Part shown: positions 59,601 through 64,000 of the stretch, piece by piece
Position numbering within the stretch: the first letter of the stretch is position 1
Layout: every line of letters begins with the position of its first letter
Assembly (NCBI GenBank): GCA_964440095.1
Contig: CAYTPZ010000006.1
Span: forward strand, 1 to 64,000
Direction of reading: 5' to 3'
DNA length: 64,000 nt
From: JACNKJ01 sp964440095
Lineage (GTDB): Bacteria > Krumholzibacteriota > Krumholzibacteriia > JACNKJ01
The notes under the pieces: model-generated
Databases searched by the model: none
What the model was told of the DNA's origin: nothing
The model's input: only the letters and a program-made list of their open reading frames with translations
Program-made: the position numbers and the translations under genes

Positions 59601-60240
59601 CGCGCTCGAGAACATTGATGTCCCCCACTCCCACCGGGCTCACTTCCAAAAGCATCCGCGTGTGAACGCGAAGGGTCTGGGTTTGGGGCAGATACTGGAA
59701 GACATTGGCGTCCACCATCACGCCGCGGTAGTCGCGAAGGATGTGCGGGGCGCCCAGATCCGCCGCCGACATGGGCCAGATCTCATCATTCTGGTAGATG
59801 TCGCCGAACTCGTAGGGCACCGTGGCCGGATCCACCGAGCGCAGCAGGTTGCCCTTGGAGGGCATCACGGGCATGCCGGGAAGATCCACCGATTCCACTT
59901 CGAGAAGTGTCAGTGCGACCTTGCGATCGTCGGGTATAATCACCGCGCGACGAACGTCCGGAAGGGCAGGATAGCCCGCCGCAAGATCCACGCTCTCGCC
60001 GGCCAGGCCGATGGAATAATAGGTCTCGCCGTCGATCATGACAGGCTCGGTATCGAAGCCGCCCACCGTTATCTCGTAGACCGTGCGCTGCCCGTCGGAT
60101 TCGATGAGGCGAACCTCGAAATCATCGCCGCCGAGATCGATCCACTCGGCTCCCGCCGAAGGTGCGAAACAAGTGAGTAGGAAAAGACAAAAGAGGCCGG
60201 AAAGGAAACGACGGGACCTCCGACTTACGAGACGTTCCAT
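56698..60240 (-). CDS. large gingipain-like C25 cysteine peptidase with type IX sorting domain
   Basis: A secreted cysteine endopeptidase of 1180 residues. Residues 1-31 are a signal peptide. A C25-type propeptide runs to about 235, then the catalytic domain (about 245-570) with H440 (NYTGHGS) and C473 (SVACNNG). Several Ig-like or adhesin-type domains follow (about 580-1090), including an acidic, disulfide-poor block GWFDDFEQDRGWTVGAPGDDAAT that resembles a region of the M14 carboxypeptidase (RGWTAGAADDDASTG), so these two proteins share an accessory domain. The end is the FlgD-like sorting domain (ANFPNPFNPKT, final SKMLMLK). The ATG has GGAGG, a good promoter lies 50-80 bp upstream, and a terminator follows. 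Confidence 0.94.
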   Translation of the reverse strand: MERLVSRRSRRFLSGLFCLFLLTCFAPSAGAEWIDLGGDDFEVRLIESDGQRTVYEITVGGFDTEPVMIDGETYYSIGLAGESVDLAAGYPALPDVRRAVIIPDDRKVALTLLEVESVDLPGMPVMPSKGNLLRSVDPATVPYEFGDIYQNDEIWPMSAADLGAPHILRDYRGVMVDANVFQYLPQTQTLRVHTRMLLEVSPVGVGDINVLERVSEPEKMDSQFAKMYEGHFLNFGAGDRYTPVLEDGSLLIVAYDAFVSNMQPLVDWKMQKGIDTKLVGTSETGTTATQIKAYIQNEYNTGDLGYVLLVGDGPQIPIPSSGSDPMYSLLAGSDSYPDIFVGRFSAENATQVATQVERTIHYERDVAGGENWMQYGMGVASNEGPGDDGESDNEHSDVIRGKLLGYGYSGVDQIYQPSGTAAQVTAGFNTGRGHANYTGHGSTTSWSTTGFSNTHVNALTNDNKLPFICSVACNNGTFTSTTCYAEAWLRATNGGTPTGAVAVYMSYISQSWSPPMCGQDEVVDLLVNDQMRTIGGLYFNGSCQMIDEYGSSGVNEFENWTIFGDPSLAVRTMQPTALALNHSGALFIGMSEYEVSIPGVEGALCALYADGVLYGSAVTNGAGMASITMSEAPAEPMTLTLTVTAYNKVTAMETVEVLPPSGPYLVFDSLLVLDADGDDDGILDEGEHVSLTLALENVGVETATGVYAEITTDDPYISFGVWSSAYPDIPADGVASNSVLYDFEVDGDIPDGHLVHFDVAVFGTGHDWDMGFSLSAQAPQLSGESIMVIDLPYGNGSGTADAGERFALRVMIANNGSSDCEALTGNFLCSNTDVSILDSFGESAAIPMGGEALMAEFEIEISPDCPEPSIIEFIVSVSGESGLLDNIQFDLPVGGWFDDFEQDRGWTVGAPGDDAATGIWTRVDPNGTEYNGYQIQPEDDHTPAPGTMCFVTGQGSVGGAVGENDVDGGTTTLLSPVFNLDGAISAHFSYWRWYTEDKGVNAGDDYWDVDVTSDGVNWVSLEHTNVSDESWVPMSFNLEEFITFSSTVQIRFVASDEGANSLLEAAVDDVFLNASWSIQTDVDEGAIPARLALGANFPNPFNPKTTLRFALPTSGKVDLAVYDVQGRRVVTLASGNMDAGYHEMEWLGRDGAGQAVSSGIYFSRIVFGEEVLTSKMLMLK

Positions 60241-60293
60241 GGGAAACCTCCATCTTGGATCTTATGCCCTGAGGAATGGAATATGACTCCACT

Positions 60294-60322
60294 ATTCTAC
60301 CATTTAGGGCCATTTAATCCAA
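60294..60322 (-). promoter_or_regulatory. sigma-70-type promoter of the large C25 peptidase
   Basis: Minus strand TTGGAT (60317-60322), 17-bp spacer, TAGAAT (60294-60299), about 54 bp before the ATG. Confidence 0.6.
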
Positions 60323-60499
60323 AAAGAATCCATCTGAGCGACAGAGCGCTATTCGTGAGTGGAAATTCGACTTAAAAGATTTCCTGATAGGAATTTATTT
60401 GGCGATCCTATCGCCCCCAGGGGCGTTGTGAATTTGCTCTGATTATGCCATGATCGCTAAATAATAGCAGGTCTGCTTCCCTCCCAGTTCGGAGCTCCC

Positions 60500-62287
60500 G
60501 TGAAAAATATTGCCCTTAGTATTCGTGAAGGTGCACGTGAGTTAGGCGAGTCCGCCGCCCTTCGCCACAAGATCGTAGGAAGCTGGCATGAGATCAGCTA
60601 CCGCGAATTAGACGAGACCATCGGAGCAGTTTCGCGAAAGTTGGTAGACCTGGGTGTACAGGTGGGAGACAAGGTCGCCATATTCGCCCCCAATTGTCCC
60701 GATTGGGTCTTGGCCGATCTTGGCATCCAGAGCATTCGCGGCGTTACGGTTCCCATCTTCGCAACTAGTACCGTGGAGCAGGCGCAGTACATCATCGAGG
60801 ATGCCGATGTGCGCATTGCCTTCGCGGGCTCAGGCTCCGAGATGGAAAAACTCTCCGCCGTTCGAGAAGCCTGCGGCAAGCCCGAAGTCCTCGTGGCCCT
60901 GGAGGGGCGTACCGATTTAGGCGAAGAGGGCGACATGCTCATGCCCGAGTTCATCAAGGCCGGAATGGAAGTGGACACGCAGGGCGAATGCGACATTCGC
61001 TCCGACGACGCTAAGGCTACTGACCTGGCCACCATCATTTACACTTCGGGAACGACGGGTGAACCCAAGGGAGTTATGCTGGCTCATGAGAATTTCGTGA
61101 ATCAGTTCGAGACCCTGGATCGAAACTACGACGTGACAAGCGAAGACCGCTCTCTTTGCTTCCTCCCCCTCAGTCACGTATTCGAAAGAGCCTGGACTTT
61201 CTTCGTATTGCTTCGCGGTGCGAAGAACTCGTTCTGCCCCAACCCAAAGCGCATTGCCAGATACCTGGTGGAAGCTCGCCCCAACGTAATGGCCAGCGCC
61301 CCCCGCCTATACGAGAAAATCTATTCCGGTATTTTTGACAAACTCGAAACCGCGCCAGGCTACAGGCAGAAACTCTTTCACTGGGCCTTGAGTGTGGGCG
61401 GCAAGTATGAGCGAAAAATTCGAAACGGTGGCGCCGGACCACTACTCAAGGGTCAGCATGCTCTCGCCGACAAACTAGTGCTCTCTAAACTGCGTGAAGT
61501 CATCGGAGGACCCAAGAAGTTCATGGCCTCGGGCGGGGCGGCCCTGTCCAAAGAGATCGAGGAAATGTTCTTCGCGGCTGGGTTGCTTATTTGCCAGGGC
61601 TATGGCCTGACAGAAACCGCCCCCATGCTCACGGCCAATGCTCCCGGCGAGTTCCGTTTCGGCACGGTTGGGAAACCCGTGGTCGATGTGCAGGTGAAAA
61701 TTTCCGAGACGGGAGAAATACTCGCCAAAGGTCCCAACGTGATGTCCGGTTACTTCAACAAGCCCGAAGCCACCGCGGAAGTCTTCAGCGACGGATGGTT
61801 TCACACCGGTGATGTGGGTCACTTCGATGAAGATGGATTTTTGATCATCACCGATCGAATCAAGGATCTCATTGTTACATCGGGTGGCAAGAACGTAGCT
61901 CCCCAGTGGGTGGAAACCGTGGTGGGGAAGGATCCCTTTATCGAGCAGTTGGCGGTGCTGGGAGACAGTCGCAAATATATCAGCGCGCTGGTGGTGCCTT
62001 CATTCGACGTCCTCAGCGAATGGGCGAAAAGACAGAAGCTGCACTTCGAGTCGCATGAGGATCTCGTGCGAATGCCCGAAGTGATTCGTCACATGACCGA
62101 ACGCATCACACAGCAATCCAAGCAACTGGCACCTTTCGAGAAGATCAAGCGCTTCACGCTGATGGCCAAGGAGTTCACCATGCAGGCTGGCGAGATAACG
62201 CCGACCCTCAAGGTGAAGCGTCGAGTGATTCATGAGAAATACAAGGATCTCATCGAGCACATGTACACCGAAGACTCGAGCGCTTAG
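60500..62287 (+). CDS. long-chain acyl-CoA synthetase (AMP-forming)
   Basis: A fatty-acid-activating enzyme of the AMP-binding superfamily. It starts at a GTG with GGAG upstream. The AMP motif IIYTSGTTGEPKG (about 185-197), GYGLTETAP, DGWFHTGDVG and the C-terminal DRIKDLIVTSGGKNVAP are all present; the length of 595 fits the FadD/FAA15 group. It joins fatty acids to CoA at the membrane for lipid synthesis or oxidation. It is probably transcribed alone. The 60323-60499 stretch upstream holds a possible TTGTGA promoter only. Confidence 0.95.
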   Translation: MKNIALSIREGARELGESAALRHKIVGSWHEISYRELDETIGAVSRKLVDLGVQVGDKVAIFAPNCPDWVLADLGIQSIRGVTVPIFATSTVEQAQYIIEDADVRIAFAGSGSEMEKLSAVREACGKPEVLVALEGRTDLGEEGDMLMPEFIKAGMEVDTQGECDIRSDDAKATDLATIIYTSGTTGEPKGVMLAHENFVNQFETLDRNYDVTSEDRSLCFLPLSHVFERAWTFFVLLRGAKNSFCPNPKRIARYLVEARPNVMASAPRLYEKIYSGIFDKLETAPGYRQKLFHWALSVGGKYERKIRNGGAGPLLKGQHALADKLVLSKLREVIGGPKKFMASGGAALSKEIEEMFFAAGLLICQGYGLTETAPMLTANAPGEFRFGTVGKPVVDVQVKISETGEILAKGPNVMSGYFNKPEATAEVFSDGWFHTGDVGHFDEDGFLIITDRIKDLIVTSGGKNVAPQWVETVVGKDPFIEQLAVLGDSRKYISALVVPSFDVLSEWAKRQKLHFESHEDLVRMPEVIRHMTERITQQSKQLAPFEKIKRFTLMAKEFTMQAGEITPTLKVKRRVIHEKYKDLIEHMYTEDSSA

Positions 62288-62312
62288 CCTAGCACCCAAT
62301 CCCCCATTGATC

Positions 62313-62370
62313 TTGCAATTGGAATGGTAAGAGTGTACATTCTGAAAGTTAGGCTAACCTAACTTTCAGA
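62313..62370 (+). promoter_or_regulatory. promoter with DtxR/IdeR-like operator
   Basis: TTGCAA (62313-62318), 17-bp spacer, TACATT (62336-62341). A perfect dyad, TCTGAAAGTTAGG-CTAA-CCTAACTTTCAGA (62341-62370), covers the expected start site; its core TTAGGCTAACC matches the DtxR/IdeR box. Binding by the downstream regulator would repress itself and the metal transporter genes. Confidence 0.75.
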
Positions 62371-62381
62371 ATTGAGAGGGC

Positions 62382-62786
62382 ATGCCCAGCGAATCCGTTG
62401 AAAACTATCTCACCGAAATTCTTCGTCTGGAGGAATCGGGCAAGGCCGCGGCCAGCAGTGAATTGGCCGAGCGGCTCGAGGTGTCACGGCCCTCGGTCAC
62501 CGGCATGCTCAAGAAACTTGAAGGCGAAGCCTACATCTTTCGCGAACCCTATCGGGCCGTGCGCTTAACAAGAAAAGGGCAACGCGCGGCGCGTGCGGTC
62601 ATTCGCCGCCATCGCCTCGTGGAAACATTTCTTGTGGAAGCCTTGGGCATGCACCCGGATCGTGTTCATGAAGAGGCGCATCGACTTGAACATGCATTTT
62701 CAAATGAAGTCATCGAGCGCCTGGACGCGTGGCTCGGCCATCCGGACAAGGACCCTCATGGCAGTCCCATTCCAGACCGTGCTTAG
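62382..62786 (+). CDS. DtxR/MntR-family metal-dependent repressor
   Basis: A 134-residue regulator with an N-terminal winged helix-turn-helix (ASSELAERLEVSRPSVTGMLKKLEGEAYI, about 27-55) and a metal-binding and dimerisation domain with the expected Glu and His ligands (HRLVETFLVEALGM, HEEAHRLEHAF). Like MntR it lacks the SH3-like third domain, so Mn or Fe sensing is likely. It is preceded by its own operator and followed by a metal ABC transporter. GAGAGG precedes the ATG. Confidence 0.93.
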   Translation: MPSESVENYLTEILRLEESGKAAASSELAERLEVSRPSVTGMLKKLEGEAYIFREPYRAVRLTRKGQRAARAVIRRHRLVETFLVEALGMHPDRVHEEAHRLEHAFSNEVIERLDAWLGHPDKDPHGSPIPDRA

Positions 62787-62848
62787 AGGAATCTGCACAG
62801 ATCAAAACACATGATGAGCTGCCCTGGCGGGCAAGATGAGGAGAGAGG

Positions 62849-63796
62849 ATGAAGATGCGAGCCAGCATTCTATTGATCTTCGGTATTACATTCGCCATGG
62901 GATGCGGAAGCGACAAGGATGAGGCAGACAACTCGGACGTTTTGAAACTGGTCGCCACCACCGGCCAGGTGGGCGACATGCTCGCAAATGTCGGTGGGAA
63001 TCGGGTGGAGGTAACTTCGCTCATGGGTCCGGGCATCGATCCGCATCTGTATAAGGCCAGCGCCGGCGACGTGGAACGTCTTCGCCGCGCCGACGCAATC
63101 TTCTACAATGGTCATCATCTTGAAGCGAAGATGGGTGAGGTCATCGGGGAGATGGGTTCGCGCAAGCCCACCCTGGCTCTCACCGAAACCCTGCCCGCCT
63201 CTCGCCTGCTGTCGCCCAACGACTACGAAGGCCTCTACGATCCTCACATCTGGTTCGATCTCGAACTCTGGAGCATGACCGTGGATGCGGTGGTGACGAA
63301 ACTCGGGGAACTGGATCCGGAGCACCGTGGCGAGTTTGATTCCCGTGGGCGAATCTACAAAGCGCGTATGGACGATTTACAGGCCTACGCCCTCGAGCAA
63401 TTCGCTCGAATTCCCGAAGAGCAACGTGTTTTGATCACCGCTCACGACGCCTTCAACTACCTGGGACGCGCCTACGGCCTCGAAGTGCGCGGCCTGCAGG
63501 GAATCAGCACGGCCAGCGAAGCGGGTACGGGAGATGTGCAAGCCCTCGCCGCCTTTATCGCAGATCGCAAAATCCCCGCTCTATTCGTGGAAAGCTCGGT
63601 ATCCCCCCGCGCCATCGAAGCTGTACGGGCGGCTGTTCAAGCTCGAGGTTTTGACGTACAGGTAGGCGGCGAAATCTTTAGCGACGCATTGGGCGACGAG
63701 GAAACATCCGCCGGTACATACCTTGGCATGTACCGACACAATGTTGACACCATCGTCTCATCCCTGCTCGGAGAAATGAGCCATGACCAACACTAA
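62849..63796 (+). CDS. metal ABC transporter substrate-binding lipoprotein (TroA/ZnuA/MntA type)
   Basis: A periplasmic Mn or Zn binding protein of cluster A-I. The signal peptide ends in a lipobox (FAMGC, Cys ~19). Metal-ligand motifs: GIDPHLY, NGHHLEA, DPHIWFD and LITAHDAFNYLGRAYGL, with Asp/Glu near the end. No His-rich Zn loop is seen, so Mn or Fe is favoured. GAGAGG is upstream, with two close Met starts. The stop overlaps the ATPase ATG by 14 bp. Confidence 0.94.
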   Translation: MKMRASILLIFGITFAMGCGSDKDEADNSDVLKLVATTGQVGDMLANVGGNRVEVTSLMGPGIDPHLYKASAGDVERLRRADAIFYNGHHLEAKMGEVIGEMGSRKPTLALTETLPASRLLSPNDYEGLYDPHIWFDLELWSMTVDAVVTKLGELDPEHRGEFDSRGRIYKARMDDLQAYALEQFARIPEEQRVLITAHDAFNYLGRAYGLEVRGLQGISTASEAGTGDVQALAAFIADRKIPALFVESSVSPRAIEAVRAAVQARGFDVQVGGEIFSDALGDEETSAGTYLGMYRHNVDTIVSSLLGEMSHDQH

Positions 63797-64000
63797 GGAC
63801 ATTGCGGTTCGCGTCACCGACCTAACGGTTGCCTACGGAGAACGGCCCGTGCTTTGGGACATCGACATGGACGTTCCCTCCGGCCATCTCATGGCCGTCA
63901 TGGGACCCAACGGCGCGGGTAAGACAACGCTTATCAAGGCCATCCTCGGCTTGCTCCCCACAGCCGCCGGGCGTGTGGAGATTCACGGAGGGCTCTATCG
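63783..64000 (+). CDS. metal ABC transporter ATPase (partial, cut by window end)
   Basis: Only the first 72 codons are in the window. It starts MTNTKDIAVRVTDLTVAYGE and has the Walker A motif MGPNGAGKTTL, typical of ZnuC/MntB-type ATPases. It overlaps the binding-protein gene, so the operon is repressor, binding protein, ATPase, with the permease expected beyond the window. Confidence 0.93.
   Translation, partial: MTNTKDIAVRVTDLTVAYGERPVLWDIDMDVPSGHLMAVMGPNGAGKTTLIKAILGLLPTAAGRVEIHGGLY

Overview
The window looks like a chromosomal piece of an uncultured, GC-rich, Gram-negative bacterium of the FCB superphylum. My best guess is an Eisenbacteria-, Krumholzibacteria- or Latescibacteria-like lineage. 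The main reason is that five secreted proteins end in a FlgD-like beta-sandwich with the signature SQNxPNPFNPxT and a final KxMxxLK (one copy is divergent), the type A sorting domain of type IX secretion. The lineage name is inference. The standard code applies, because TGA is used as an ordinary stop in many genes here. No rRNA, tRNA, CRISPR array, transposase or phage gene was seen.

Layout. 1-5161: secreted M14 carboxypeptidase and gingipain-like C25 peptidase. 5536-7559: tandem divergent and canonical GAPDH genes. 7679-19651: a copper/silver-type module on the minus strand, with sensor kinase, sigma-54 activator, TolC-like channel, CusB, CusA and two odd multicopper-oxidase-like proteins. 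19696-21732: a small secreted protein, a polytopic membrane protein and a small hypothetical. 21829-27226: MoeB/ThiF-like E1 enzyme, SpoIIE-type phosphatase, and P5C dehydrogenase. 27361-32443: lipase-like hydrolase, heterodimeric ABC exporter, small secreted protein. 32751-34977: threonine degradation (Tdh plus Kbl). 35309-37291: a secreted thioredoxin-like protein whose frame crosses an in-frame TGA exactly at the first Cys of a WCxxC motif, a strong selenoprotein candidate. 37605-43155: DUF971, Mrp, a ferredoxin relic, a DUF6125-like protein, a DUF255 thioredoxin-domain protein, and a VTT membrane protein. 43295-51430: a complete cbb3 oxidase cluster (SafE-like, CcoI, CcoS, fused CcoNO, CcoQ, mono-haem CcoP, CcoG, a 40-residue membrane peptide). 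51427-56508: housekeeping genes and two decayed genes. 56698-60240: a second, larger C25 peptidase. 60500-64000: acyl-CoA synthetase, then a DtxR/MntR-type regulator with a DtxR-like operator and the start of a Mn/Zn ABC transporter, cut by the window end.

How it fits together. The proteins with sorting domains form an extracellular protein-degrading and redox set typical of a heterotroph living on peptides. Threonine and proline/glutamate-semialdehyde catabolism (Tdh-Kbl, P5CDH) would use the released amino acids, and cbb3 oxidase gives high-affinity respiration. Copper is a second theme: CusABC-type efflux with its own two-component system, the oxidase-like cupredoxins, and the CcoI copper ATPase.

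The most unusual signals are the candidate selenoprotein, a shared C-terminal tail (WSx[VI]K[SA]LY) on two otherwise unrelated small secreted proteins, and tracts of degenerate 7-bp repeats directly after the stop codons of several genes.
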